Shown here: positions 1-9,700 of the stretch, piece after piece
Numbering within the stretch: the first letter of the stretch is position 1
Layout of the letters: every line of letters begins with the position of its first letter
IMG/VR virus record: IMGVR_UViG_3300025674_000393
Location: 1-23,886 of that record
Length of the DNA: 23,886 bases
Reading direction: 5' to 3' (one strand)
DNA from: a virus
Notes under the pieces: model-generated
Database searches by the model: none
The model's input: the letters and a program-made list of their open reading frames with translations, nothing else
Told to the model about the DNA's origin: nothing
Translations under genes and position numbers: made by a program

Positions 1-83
1 TAGAGACAACGGACATCATTAAAGTTACGAGTGACACAGCATCCAGTGCAGACGTTATTGTGTCCGTACTAGAACAGTCATAA
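1..83 (+). CDS. C-terminal end of an upstream late gene (5' truncated)
   Basis: An open frame enters from the left edge (first whole codon at 3) and ends with TAA at 81-83, giving 26 residues that end in DVIVSVLEQS. The stop is followed by AAGGGAG and then the ATG of the next gene at 96, which is the spacing expected between two late genes of one transcript. The short piece is rich in Ser, Thr, Asp and Val, as in beta-structured tail proteins, but it is too short to assign to a family. Its position directly before fibre genes suggests a tail or fibre-related virion protein. That role is inference only. Confidence 0.55.
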   Translation, partial: ETTDIIKVTSDTASSADVIVSVLEQS

Positions 84-95
84 GGGAGAACACAG

Positions 96-893
96 ATGCC
101 TTATATTGGTAATCAACCTGCACCACAAAACGTTGGATCAGATAATATTACAGATGGTAGCATTGTAAATGCAGACATTAATGCTAGTGCAGCTATTGAT
201 ATTAGTAAACTTAATGGCGTTACAGCATCAGCGGCAGACCTGAACACAACTGATGTCACAACCCTTGGCACCGTAGAAGCGTCCAAGGTTGTCACTGCGG
301 ATGCGAACGGCGATGTTAAGTTCCCTGATAGTGAGAAAGCGTTATTTGGAACTGGGTCTGACCTACAAATTTTCCATGACGGTTCTGCAAGCTACATTCA
401 AAATAATAGTAATTTTAATATAACAAGTGCAAATGGATTAGACTTTTCAGTAACAGCGGTAAACAATGGTGCGGTAACTCTTTATTATGATGGGTCTGCT
501 AAAATTGCTACAACCACAGTAGGCGCAGACGTAACAGGCGAACTCATTGCCGACAGCTACAACGAAACCTACGCAGCGGTTACATCATCCTCTAACGCCA
601 CTACGGTGGACTGTGAGGCGGGTAACGCATTCAGCCACACACTGACAGAGAACACCACTTTCACGTTCTCTAACCCACCTGCCAGCGGCACTGCGTATAG
701 CTTCAGCATTGAAATCATTCAGGATGCCTCTGCGTCTGGGTTCACGGTCACTTGGCCAAGTTCAGTTGACTGGCCCAGCGCAACTGCACCTACCCTGACA
801 GCAACTGCATCTGCGAAGGATGTCTTCATCTTCACAACACGGGATGGCGGGACTAACTGGTACGGATTTACTGCAGGGCAAGCATTAGGATAA
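96..893 (+). CDS. Small tail fibre protein
   Basis: 265 residues. The start MPYIGNQPAP is the usual opening of tail fibre proteins in marine phages, and SD AAGGGAG stands just before the ATG. Residues ~20-50 (GSIVNADINASAAIDISKL) and the LQIFHDGSASYI and YYDGSAKIATTT segments are the repeat units seen in many cyanophage and pelagiphage fibres. The C-terminal part ends in FTTRDGGTNWYGFTAGQALG, a common fibre tail sequence. The protein has no cysteine-based motif or enzyme signature; one Cys lies near residue 172. Its job is probably structural in the tail or in receptor contact. Base composition changes inside the gene: AT-rich around 360-500 and clearly more GC-rich from about 540 to 890, as if two fibre pieces were joined. 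The next gene starts six bases after the stop. Fibre identity is fairly sure; the target is unknown. Confidence 0.75.
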   Translation: MPYIGNQPAPQNVGSDNITDGSIVNADINASAAIDISKLNGVTASAADLNTTDVTTLGTVEASKVVTADANGDVKFPDSEKALFGTGSDLQIFHDGSASYIQNNSNFNITSANGLDFSVTAVNNGAVTLYYDGSAKIATTTVGADVTGELIADSYNETYAAVTSSSNATTVDCEAGNAFSHTLTENTTFTFSNPPASGTAYSFSIEIIQDASASGFTVTWPSSVDWPSATAPTLTATASAKDVFIFTTRDGGTNWYGFTAGQALG

Positions 894-899
894 GCTAAC

Positions 900-3500
900 A
901 TGGCAACTAAAAAGAAACTCTTACAAGCTGCTGCAGGTAGTGCAGGTGGTGCTGCTGCGCTTAACGTAGAGGATGTGTTCTCAACGTATCTCTATGAAGG
1001 GAACAGTGATACTCAGGTTATTGAGAATGGGATTAACCTTGGTCAAGCTAATTACGGAAAGAGTATTTACTTTCCAGACGGTGATGGTGATTATTTAGCT
1101 ACTGCAACATTACCTCAATTTACAGGTGCGTTTACTTATGAATTGTGGTTCTATAGTTTTGATAATGATCGTGCTATTTATCTAATTGATAAAAATGATA
1201 GAGATAGTAATTTTTCAATAGTCACAAACTATCTTACCTCATTTGATCAAATGTTTGTAAGAATTGCAGGAACGTTACTTAACTACAGCTCAGTTGGATT
1301 TGATCCTGATGGATGGAACCATGTTGCTGTTGTTAGAGATTCTTCTAATAATGTTGCGACATTTGTAAATGGTACAAGAGTAACTACAACTAGTGTTGTA
1401 TCTGGCACTGTAAATGCGGATGCGTATTATATCGGAAGTAATAGTTCAGGAGCTGGTGCATCTGGTTATGAACTTATGTATGGGTATATGTCTTCTGTAC
1501 GTATATCTGACACAGATAGATATTCTACCAGTTCAACATCTATTACAACTCCAACGTCTGAGTTTACGTCAGATAGTAACACAGTTCTTTTGCTTGGTCA
1601 GGGTGACACGCCATTGGCTGACGCAAGTTCTAACTCATACAGTGTCACTGTTAATGGCAATCCAAGAGCATCAGAAGTCGGCCCCTTTGACGCAGCCGAA
1701 GCTGGCAAAGGTGGTTTGGTTTGGTTTAAAAACCGTAGCACTGCTGATGATCATCATCTTTACGACACTGAGCGTGGCACAGGCAAGCGAATTTCATCTA
1801 ACCAAACAACGGCCCAGTACACTGGTTCTTCTACTTATGGACTTACTTCATTTAACTCTAGTGGTTTTTCCGTTGGATCAACTGGTGCTGTAAACAACAG
1901 CGGTAGTGACCTTGCCTCTTGGACATTCCGCAAAGCCCCTAAGTTCTTTGATGTGGTGACTTATACTGGGGACTCAGTTGGCAGTTCAGCGCAAACTATC
2001 TCTCATGGGCTAGGTTCTAACGTTGGTATGATTATAGCAAAAAGAACTTCAACAGCAGATAACTGGGCGGTTTGGCATCGGTATAATGCAAATGGAACTG
2101 GTTTTCTCAACATTACTGACGCATTTTACACAAACGTTTCTTCTAGTTTTATATCTTCTGTTTCCTCTACTAGTTTTACGGTAGGAGAGTCTTTGAATAC
2201 AAACGGTGAGTCATTCGTCGCCTACCTCTTCGCCCACAACGATGGTGACGGTGAGTTCGGCCCTGATGGTGATGCTGATATTATCAAGTGTGGGAGTTAT
2301 ACTGGTACAGGGTCAGAGATGTTTATTGACCTTGGGTTTGAGCCTCAGTGGATTTTAACACGCAGAACAGATACCACAGACAACTGGTTTATGGTAGATA
2401 CTATGCGTGGTATTGTAAGTGGCGGGGGTGAAGATTACCTTTGGGCAAATACTAGCAACGCAGAGCAAGCGACAACTGCGGGTTGGGCGGTCAATCCGAC
2501 AGGGTTTACTGTAGAAAGTTCATCAAGGTATGTTAGTGGCGGCACCTACATCTACATAGCCATTCGCCGTGGCCCTATGGCTGTGCCGACTGATGCGACT
2601 GATGTGTTTACAGTACATGATCAAGTTGGTGAGCCTGACACTTCACCTTTATATTTTAATAATGATCATGTCATTGATATGGTATTATCACGCAATAGGT
2701 ATATTGGAGGTGGTTTTAACTATATCACAGATAGATTGCGTAGTGGCGGAACCATACTTTTTACCGATAACACAAACGCAGAAAGCTCTGGTTTAACTTA
2801 CATAGAATTTGACCACAACACTAATAACTACATTCCAGCGGGTGGCTATGGAAACAACTCTGGTGGAACATCTGAGAATAGTGTTTTCTGGCAATGGAAA
2901 CGTGCCCCCAACTACTTTGATGTCGTTGCTTACTTGGGGAACGGAACATCAGTGCGCAATATAAGCCATAACCTTGGTGTTGAACCTGAGATGATCTGGT
3001 TTAAAGTAAGAACCGACGCAGATAACTGGCAGGTTTATCATAAAGATGTGGGCGCAAATAAGGCTTTATTTTTAGATAATACAAATGCTGCGCAAACTTG
3101 GGGTTTTATGAACAACACAGCCCCTACTTCTTCAGTGTTTACGACAACTTCTGGTTATATAAACGCAGCAAGTCAAAGTTACATCGCCTACCTATTCGCA
3201 AGCCTAGATGGTGTGTCTAAGGTGGGGAGTTTTACTGCTGGAGTAAGTGATACTTTTGTGGACTGTGGCTTTTCAAGTTCTGCTAGGTTTGTTCTTATGA
3301 AGCGCAGTAGCGGCACAGGTGATTGGTTCGTTTACGACAGTGAGCGTGGCTATGCTGCTGGTGCTAATGATAAGCGTTTAAAAATTAATTCAACAGCTGC
3401 ACAAACTACCAATAACAATATAGACCCAACCGCTGGCGGCTTCACTGTCACAGGCAATACTATAGATGCTGGAACCTACATCTTCTACGCAATCGCATAA
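900..3500 (+). CDS. LamG-domain adhesin with a tandem duplicated C-terminal repeat (DUF7483-like)
   Basis: 866 residues, start with AGGA nine bases upstream inside the end of the previous gene. After a short basic N-terminus, residues ~50-240 form a concanavalin A-like LamG domain: YELWFYS, then GWNHVAVVRD and FVNGTRV. Residues ~270-866 contain two copies of a long unit. FFDVVTYTGD at 349 recurs as YFDVVAYLGN at 672, ISHGLG recurs as ISHNLG, AYLFA at 441 recurs at 763, and both copies have a following block ending in DNWFMVDTMRG or GDWFVYDSERG and then TYIYIAI or TYIFYAI. This block resembles the DUF7483 type found in marine phage virion proteins. LamG domains bind sugars, so a role in surface glycan binding by the tail is likely. 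It lies between a fibre gene and the chaperone-like gene, as expected for a receptor-binding protein. No enzymatic residues are visible. Confidence 0.7.
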   Translation: MATKKKLLQAAAGSAGGAAALNVEDVFSTYLYEGNSDTQVIENGINLGQANYGKSIYFPDGDGDYLATATLPQFTGAFTYELWFYSFDNDRAIYLIDKNDRDSNFSIVTNYLTSFDQMFVRIAGTLLNYSSVGFDPDGWNHVAVVRDSSNNVATFVNGTRVTTTSVVSGTVNADAYYIGSNSSGAGASGYELMYGYMSSVRISDTDRYSTSSTSITTPTSEFTSDSNTVLLLGQGDTPLADASSNSYSVTVNGNPRASEVGPFDAAEAGKGGLVWFKNRSTADDHHLYDTERGTGKRISSNQTTAQYTGSSTYGLTSFNSSGFSVGSTGAVNNSGSDLASWTFRKAPKFFDVVTYTGDSVGSSAQTISHGLGSNVGMIIAKRTSTADNWAVWHRYNANGTGFLNITDAFYTNVSSSFISSVSSTSFTVGESLNTNGESFVAYLFAHNDGDGEFGPDGDADIIKCGSYTGTGSEMFIDLGFEPQWILTRRTDTTDNWFMVDTMRGIVSGGGEDYLWANTSNAEQATTAGWAVNPTGFTVESSSRYVSGGTYIYIAIRRGPMAVPTDATDVFTVHDQVGEPDTSPLYFNNDHVIDMVLSRNRYIGGGFNYITDRLRSGGTILFTDNTNAESSGLTYIEFDHNTNNYIPAGGYGNNSGGTSENSVFWQWKRAPNYFDVVAYLGNGTSVRNISHNLGVEPEMIWFKVRTDADNWQVYHKDVGANKALFLDNTNAAQTWGFMNNTAPTSSVFTTTSGYINAASQSYIAYLFASLDGVSKVGSFTAGVSDTFVDCGFSSSARFVLMKRSSGTGDWFVYDSERGYAAGANDKRLKINSTAAQTTNNNIDPTAGGFTVTGNTIDAGTYIFYAIA

Positions 3501-3553
3501 CGCTACGCAACGTCCTAACGGACTACTCAAACTCATAAGAAAGGATCAATCAA

Positions 3554-4057
3554 ATGAGTGAATACAGAAACAGAACAACAGGTGTCGTAAAGACCCAAGG
3601 GCAGTGGCGCAATGAGTTCGCCAACATGTCCCTGCCACGGGTCTGGAAAGCAGCAACCCTAGACGCATTAGACCTAGACCCAGTGCTACGCAGCCCTGCG
3701 GCTACAGTAGGCGACTATCAGGTGTCAGTGCGTGATGGTGTTGTCCAAGATGCTAACGGTAACTGGGTGGAGAACTACGTTGCCCGTGACATGTTCCAAG
3801 ACACCACTGATGAGGATGGTGTTACAACTACTAAAGCTGAACACGAAGCTGCTTATCAGGCTACACTAGATGCACGTACAGCTACAGCTAACCGTGCTAC
3901 TCGTGATGCTAAACTAGCTGAAACAGACTTCTATGCACTCTCAGATGTAACTATGTCTGCTGAGATGACTACCTATCGTCAGGCTCTACGTGACATCACA
4001 AGCCATGCTAACTGGCCTAACCTAGAAGAAGCTGACTGGCCTACGAAGCCTGAATAA
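3554..4057 (+). CDS. Phage tail assembly chaperone-like protein
   Basis: 167 residues with a strong SD (AGAAAGGA) upstream. The C-terminal third shows the pattern of the phage tail assembly chaperone family (Pfam Phage_tail_APC as I recall it): an Arg/Ala-rich helix ANRATRDAKLAETDF, then SDVTMSAEMTTYRQALRDI, then an end with paired tryptophans and prolines, ADWPTKPE. In fibre gene clusters such proteins help fold or attach the fibre. The N-terminal half (SEYRNRTTGVVKTQGQWR) is a common marine-phage sequence of unknown role. The gene sits between two fibre genes. It is more GC-rich than the neighbouring fibre regions. Some relatives are annotated as virion proteins rather than chaperones, so the exact role is open. 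Confidence 0.65.
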   Translation: MSEYRNRTTGVVKTQGQWRNEFANMSLPRVWKAATLDALDLDPVLRSPAATVGDYQVSVRDGVVQDANGNWVENYVARDMFQDTTDEDGVTTTKAEHEAAYQATLDARTATANRATRDAKLAETDFYALSDVTMSAEMTTYRQALRDITSHANWPNLEEADWPTKPE

Positions 4058-4080
4058 GATATACTTGAAGGATACACAAT

Positions 4081-6411
4081 ATGAGTAAAGCAAGAGATTT
4101 AGCAGATTCAGTATCTACTGGTGGCATACTTGAAGATGGTGCTGTTAGTGTATCTGAGATAAGTGATCTTACAGTTACGGCTGCTGAGTTAAACAACGTA
4201 GCAGGGGTTAACTCTGACGTACAAACACAGCTAGACTTAAAAGCACCACTAGCAAGTCCTACGTTTACAGGCGATGCTACATTTGACACAGATACTTTAG
4301 TTATTGATAGCACAAACAATTATGTTGGGGTTGGAACTAGTTCTCCTCAATCTGAGCTTCATGTAAGTTCTCCTGACTTTACTTCAATACGTTTATCCAA
4401 CGATACAGTAGGAAATACTATATCAGATGGCCTAACTATAAGTATGGCTACAAGTGGTAATGTTAGTATTAATAATAAAGAAAATGCTTCCATGCTTTTC
4501 TATACTAACAACTCAGCACGTATGACTATTGACAGTTCTGGTAATGTTGGGGTTGGGACGACTTTGCCTAGCAGTGCGTTAGATGTAGATGTGTCTCAAA
4601 ACGCTGAAACAAACATAGAATTGACAAACACAAATACAGGTTCTGCGGCACAGGTTCGCACCAAGTACACAACGGATGGTGGTTTGTTTACTGTAGGTAA
4701 AACAAGTGACGCACATGCTTTTGGTGGTGATGCGTATCTTTATAACGTAGACAACACAAACATTCGTTTTGCTACTAATGACACAGAACGCTTCCGCATT
4801 GGCTCATCTGGTGAGCTAGGCATTGGTGGTGCAACATACGGTACATCTGGACAAGTTCTAACATCTGGCGGCTCTGGTGCCGCACCAACATGGGCTGATG
4901 CTGCTGCTGGTAGTGGTACAATCACTGCAACGGCTGATGGTGCAATTAGTGCGGGTGATGCTGTAGTGTTGCAATCAAATGGTACTGTTAAGGCTGTTCA
5001 AGAAACCGTTACAGAGCAAACACCTTTAATTGTTGGCTTTAACAGTAATGTAATAACTATTTCCCCTAACAACATTGACTATGGGTTTGGTGGAAATATG
5101 CATTATCACGAAGACACCAAAACAGTATTTTATTTTTGGAATACTGGTGGTGATGTGTATATGACCAGTATGATATATGATAGCAATAACGATACTTGGT
5201 CTACAAGACAAAGTAATGTTTTTATAGGTGATGGTTTTGCGGGTCAGTCTTTAACTTCTGATTATAACCCAAGTACAGGCTATGTTTTGGTGGCTTGGAA
5301 AGATAGCACTGGTTATAGCAGACTTGTCGCTTTATATGTTTATACAAGTAACAATTTATTTCAGTATGCTAAAACAAGTCAGACACAATATACAACAGTT
5401 AGAGCAAGTGGCCAAGAGCAAATGGCTATAGCTTCATCTACTACAGACAATCACTTTAGATTTGCTTGGATGGAAAATAATAGTACTTTGCAATGTATGA
5501 CTTTTAGTGTTTCAGGTACAACAAGTCCTACTCTTTCTAATGTTGGTTATGCTCAAGTTTCTCCTAGTGCTATAGGAAATAGTGAGTATTTAAGTATGGC
5601 TTGGGATAGTAATAACAACAGGTTTCTTGTTGTTTTGCGTAATGGTGCTGTGTCCGATTATGGGTATTACTATTACTTTTCAACATCAACATCTAATGGG
5701 GCGGTAACAAGTCACGCAACTAATACTTTTTATAATAGTGGTTATATAAATTATTCTTTTGTTGAGTTTAATCCACAAGATGCTTGTTTTGTGGTGATGT
5801 TTGATTACGCATCTGGTGCTGGAATTAAACAACTTGATGTAAGTGGTAGTTCTATTTCTGTTGTTGGTGGCTCAACAACTGTTGTAAACATTGATGGGTG
5901 GCACAGCCAGTGGTATCGTGATATGCGATATGACTCTGCTTCTAAGAAGATTGTCTATGGACGCAGATCACTAGGTGCTTCAACAAATATGATTGTTGGA
6001 AGAATAACAACAAGTGGTTCTTCCCCTACTGCGGCAAACACTGAATCTGATTTATATACAAGTGTGAACACAGGTGAAGCTCTTGCGATTGTTTCAATGC
6101 CAAATGTATCTAAGTTTGCAGGGATTATTGAGCCTAATAGTGGAAATATTCAGATTAAAGCATTTCAATCTGCTACAACAAGTTCAAACAACGCAGACTG
6201 GATTGGCTTTGCATCAGAAGCAATATCTAATGCAGCAAGTGGCGACATACTTGTAGTTGGGTCTACTGACGAAAACCAAAGCGGATTGACTGCTGGCTCA
6301 ACGTATTACGTTCAGACTGATGGCTCATTAGCAACGACAACAACTGATGCAATAAAAGTTGGCAGAGCATTATCAGCAACTAAGCTTCTTATTACAGAAG
6401 GAAACGCATAA
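4081..6411 (+). CDS. Tail fibre with sevenfold (beta-propeller-like) central domain
   Basis: 776 residues, SD GAAGGA ahead of the ATG. The N-terminus MSKARDLADSVSTGG is a conserved virion-attachment start of marine phage fibres. DLKAPLASPTFTG near residue 55 is the phage tail fibre repeat motif. Two copies of a GNVGVGT-type segment (NNYVGVGTSSP near 80, GNVGVGTTLP near 155) are typical of trimeric fibre stalks. Residues ~330-700 hold seven similar segments starting at 341, 394, 451, 507, 562, 616 and 672, each with a loop followed by a hydrophobic strand (for example DYNPSTGYVLVAW and EFNPQDACFVVMF). The 53-57 residue spacing suggests a seven-bladed propeller. The end (SGLTAGSTYYVQTDGS ... 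GRALSATKLLI) is another frequent fibre module. The propeller region is much more AT-rich than the ends, which suggests an exchanged receptor-binding domain. Fibre identity is sure; the fold is inference. Confidence 0.8.
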   Translation: MSKARDLADSVSTGGILEDGAVSVSEISDLTVTAAELNNVAGVNSDVQTQLDLKAPLASPTFTGDATFDTDTLVIDSTNNYVGVGTSSPQSELHVSSPDFTSIRLSNDTVGNTISDGLTISMATSGNVSINNKENASMLFYTNNSARMTIDSSGNVGVGTTLPSSALDVDVSQNAETNIELTNTNTGSAAQVRTKYTTDGGLFTVGKTSDAHAFGGDAYLYNVDNTNIRFATNDTERFRIGSSGELGIGGATYGTSGQVLTSGGSGAAPTWADAAAGSGTITATADGAISAGDAVVLQSNGTVKAVQETVTEQTPLIVGFNSNVITISPNNIDYGFGGNMHYHEDTKTVFYFWNTGGDVYMTSMIYDSNNDTWSTRQSNVFIGDGFAGQSLTSDYNPSTGYVLVAWKDSTGYSRLVALYVYTSNNLFQYAKTSQTQYTTVRASGQEQMAIASSTTDNHFRFAWMENNSTLQCMTFSVSGTTSPTLSNVGYAQVSPSAIGNSEYLSMAWDSNNNRFLVVLRNGAVSDYGYYYYFSTSTSNGAVTSHATNTFYNSGYINYSFVEFNPQDACFVVMFDYASGAGIKQLDVSGSSISVVGGSTTVVNIDGWHSQWYRDMRYDSASKKIVYGRRSLGASTNMIVGRITTSGSSPTAANTESDLYTSVNTGEALAIVSMPNVSKFAGIIEPNSGNIQIKAFQSATTSSNNADWIGFASEAISNAASGDILVVGSTDENQSGLTAGSTYYVQTDGSLATTTTDAIKVGRALSATKLLITEGNA

Positions 6412-6412
6412 C

Positions 6413-6454
6413 ATGACCAAAGCAAGAGACTTAGCCGACTTAATCAGTGCTTGA
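6413..6454 (+). pseudogene. 13-codon stub of a second tail fibre gene
   Basis: Directly after the stop of the 776-residue fibre there is an ATG (6413-6415) followed by codons for MTKARDLADLISA and TGA at 6452-6454. This matches the start of the upstream fibre (MSKARDLAD) almost residue for residue. It keeps a ribosome binding sequence, AGAAGGAA at about 6396-6403, inside the end of the upstream gene. The likeliest reading is the remaining head of a fibre gene whose body was lost, or a leftover of a recombination that swapped fibre genes at their conserved starts. A translated 13-residue peptide is possible but no function can be given. Confidence 0.6.
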
Positions 6455-6479
6455 CAAAGTATTACAGACGAGTTAAACT

Positions 6480-6734
6480 ATGAGTGACATCAAACTTTCT
6501 CCAGAAGAAATAGAAGATATGCTAGATCGTGCAGCTAGGCGTGGAGCTAAAGAAGCCCTACGTTCTATTGGCTTACTAGACGATGATGCACAAAGAGATA
6601 TTACAGAGATGCGTAGCTTGTTGGAAGCATGGCGTGACACTCGTAAGTCTATCTGGTCTACAATAGTAAAATTAGCTACCGTTGGAGTCCTGACGTTTAT
6701 CGCAGGTGCGGTATGGATGACGATGGGTAAGTAA
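6480..6734 (+). CDS. DUF6127-like small membrane protein (holin candidate)
   Basis: 84 residues. Residues 1-56 are charged and helical, with ARRGAKEALRSIGL and DITEMRSLLEAWRD, a pattern I recognise from DUF6127 proteins of alphaproteobacterial prophages and phages. Residues ~61-81 form one hydrophobic membrane segment (from TIVKLATVGV to GAVWM), and the protein ends MGK. The layout of a soluble helical N-terminus plus one C-terminal membrane span would fit a small phage membrane protein such as a holin or spanin partner, and the place in the late operon fits lysis or virion membrane contact. No endolysin gene is next to it, so the lysis role is only a possibility. The SD is weak (GACGAG). It begins 25 bases after the fibre stub. 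Confidence 0.65.
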   Translation: MSDIKLSPEEIEDMLDRAARRGAKEALRSIGLLDDDAQRDITEMRSLLEAWRDTRKSIWSTIVKLATVGVLTFIAGAVWMTMGK

Positions 6735-6746
6735 AGGTATAACAAT

Positions 6747-9700
6747 ATGTCAAGAATATATGATCCTATCGCAGGTAAAAATCTTACTGCATCTCAGATT
6801 CAGAATAGAATAAACTCCCCTAATCTTGGGGTTGCATATGCAGAGGCAGGGGTAACATCTGTGGATGAAGTAAAGAACTATAATCCTTCTGCTAACAGTT
6901 CTAGTTCTAGCTCTTCTTCGTCAAACACTACAAACAACAATAATAATAATAATTCAAATAATTTTAATGTAAACACAACTACATCAAGTTCTGGTCTACA
7001 AGTACAAGCTGAATATGCTCAATACGTAGGGCAAAAAGAAGGCCGTGTCGTTGACGGTATTGCTATCCCTAACTGGGTAGATGATGATTATCTAGGTAGT
7101 TATGTGCACTCTGCTAAACAAGGTAATCCACGTAAGCCTAACAGCCGTGAAATGACTGAAATGATTGCAGGTGTTCCTATTGAACAGTTGTACGGCACTA
7201 TGGATAGCTCTGAGTGGACAAAATACACCAATCAGAGTAGTGAGCTTTTGTATAGTGTTGTAGGTTCTAATCAAGACACACGTGATTGGAATGCGATTAC
7301 TACTGCTGCTATAGACCCTGATACTGGCTCGTTTAATTCTGATAGGTTTGTTGCAGCTACAAGAATTGCCACATCTCAAATGTATGGTGGCACTACAGTA
7401 CAGTATAAATCTGGTGGATATGAAGTAGATGAAGCTGGTAATACAATTATAGGAGCAGATGGTAATCCCGTACCTGTACCACCTGCTTTATTTATTGTAG
7501 GAAATAACGGAACTAATCTTAGGGTCATAAATCCTAGCCAACCTGAAATAATGAAACAAACACTAATAAATTTTGGTGTTCAAAACATTGATTGGGTTGG
7601 AGATGTTATGAACTCTATGAAACAATACGGAATGGATCAAGTTGATCTTGAACGTAATCTAAAAGTTTTTGGAGATTTACAAAACAGCTATACTCCTTGG
7701 AATAATTTTCAAGATATATGGGGTACAGAGGGTTTAATTACGGGTATTACTCCCACAATAGACAGCTATAAAATTATAACTGGACAAACACTTAGTGGCA
7801 CAGCAACAGGTACTGAAACAACTCAAGTTGGTACTGAAGGTACACAAGTAACAGGTGATCAAACACAGCAACAAACAGCTACAGATGCTGTATCTATGGC
7901 TGCTAATCAAGCTGTGACTACACCTCAGCAACTACCCCAGACTGTATCTTACCAAATGCCACAAGGTTATCAAGGTTCAGGGTTTATGCCTACATATATG
8001 AACCAAACAGGTATGGGTATGCAAACACCTACTATGACCCCTATGACAGGTACATTCACTAAACCTGCAGGTACAGGCATGTTGAGTACACAACCATCAC
8101 AGACATATACTATTGGTCAAACAACTACACCTACACCACAAGCTCCTGCACAACAGTCATATGATGTACGCATGTATCGTAATAATACAGGTATGACTAC
8201 AAGTATTACATTTGTAAATGGTAAACCACAGACACCAATTCCATCTGGGTTCTATCCTGTAGATCAACAACCTGCAGCGCAGATGCCATATCAACCACAG
8301 GTTCCTCAAGTGCAAGCACCTATACCACAACCAGTAACACCATATACACCTCAGTTTAACATGAACCAAGGGGGTATTGTACCACCAATTCCTACACCGT
8401 CAGGTAATAAGTTTGGTGGATTTAAACCAGAGGCATTGCAACGTATTGCACAGAACCTTGGTTACTCAGGTGACATGGGTGGCTTTGATCAGTACTTGAA
8501 TGACAATCCAGATAAGAAACAAAAGATGGATAACTACACTACTCGTGCTCGTCAAATGGCAGAGGGTGGCATGGTTCCTAAACAAGCTATGATTGGTGGT
8601 GAACCACATAGACTTGCTTATGTAAATCCAAATGAAGAAAAACTACTTAAAGCTGCAGGTGGAGCAGGTGTTCCTTCTTATGGTAATATTCCTGCATACT
8701 TTACTATTGGTCCAGGAAGCACTGTAGGACAAACTGTGACTGATCCTACAACAAATACTGTATATACTTGGAACGGTTCTAGTTGGACTACAGGTGATGG
8801 GTATAATGTAGGTACAGGTATGGGTACAGGTACAAACACAGCTACAGCATCTAACCCTTTAGTTAACTTTCCTAATGTTTTAGGTAATTTAAACACTAAT
8901 ACAACAACACAAGATACGTTTGCACAACAAACCTCTAATGCGGCAAATAATGTAACTACTGCAGCAACAACACCACCTCAGTCTACTACAGTATCATTAG
9001 GTCAATACGATCCTCGTGTACTAAATCAACAATATATTCCACAACAACCTGATTTAACAGGCATGAACTTAACACAAGTACAAGAGCAGATGGCTAAGAC
9101 CCCTGGGTTACCTACTGGTGCAACTGTAGTTCCAACTGGTACACAGCTAACTGCAGGTCAACTTGTGTCACCTTACTCAGGTCAGGTAGGAGGATCACTT
9201 GCACTACCTACCGCACTAGCCGCAACTGAACAGTCTATGATGCCTATGACAGGACAGGCAGCTTTGATGTCACCTGTTGAAGCTGCAGGTGCTATTGGTG
9301 CAACTGTAAATCAAACACAAGCTGCACAACTAGGGCAGGTAGCTGCTATTACTGCAGCACAACAAGAAGGTACATCTGTATCTAACGTAGAAGCTGCACA
9401 GGGTACAGGTATCTTGATGAATAATCCTGTACAACGTAAAATTGAAACTGATCCTGTGACAGGTGAAAGTGAGCTTATTTCTGGTGTAGCTAACGCACAA
9501 ACTGCTGCAGCATTTAACGAACAAATACAAGCTGCAACTGCTACACCTACTAAGCAAGCTACCGTACAAGGTCAGCTAGAAACACTTATGGCTCAGTTTG
9601 AAGGTGGTAATACACCTGCATGGGCAGCAGGTTCAATGCGTAATGCAATGGCTACATTGTCTGCACGTGGACTGGGAGCATCTAGCTTGGCAGGTCAAGC

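Noticed and set aside
3508-3530. A small hairpin (GTCC TAAC GGAC) between the LamG adhesin and the chaperone-like gene.
   Set aside because: The stem has only four pairs and no T-run follows, so it is not a convincing terminator.
6451-6479. A sigma70-like promoter: TTGACA, 17 bases, TAAACT.
   Set aside because: The -10 part touches the start codon at 6480, so a transcript would begin inside the membrane protein gene. The -35 part is also the end of the fibre stub. In AT-rich phage DNA such a match can arise by chance. It could at most serve the downstream virion genes.
6480-6734. Firm call of the small membrane protein as the holin of a lysis cassette.
   Set aside because: One membrane span and late position fit, but no endolysin or spanin gene was found beside it, so it is kept as a candidate only.
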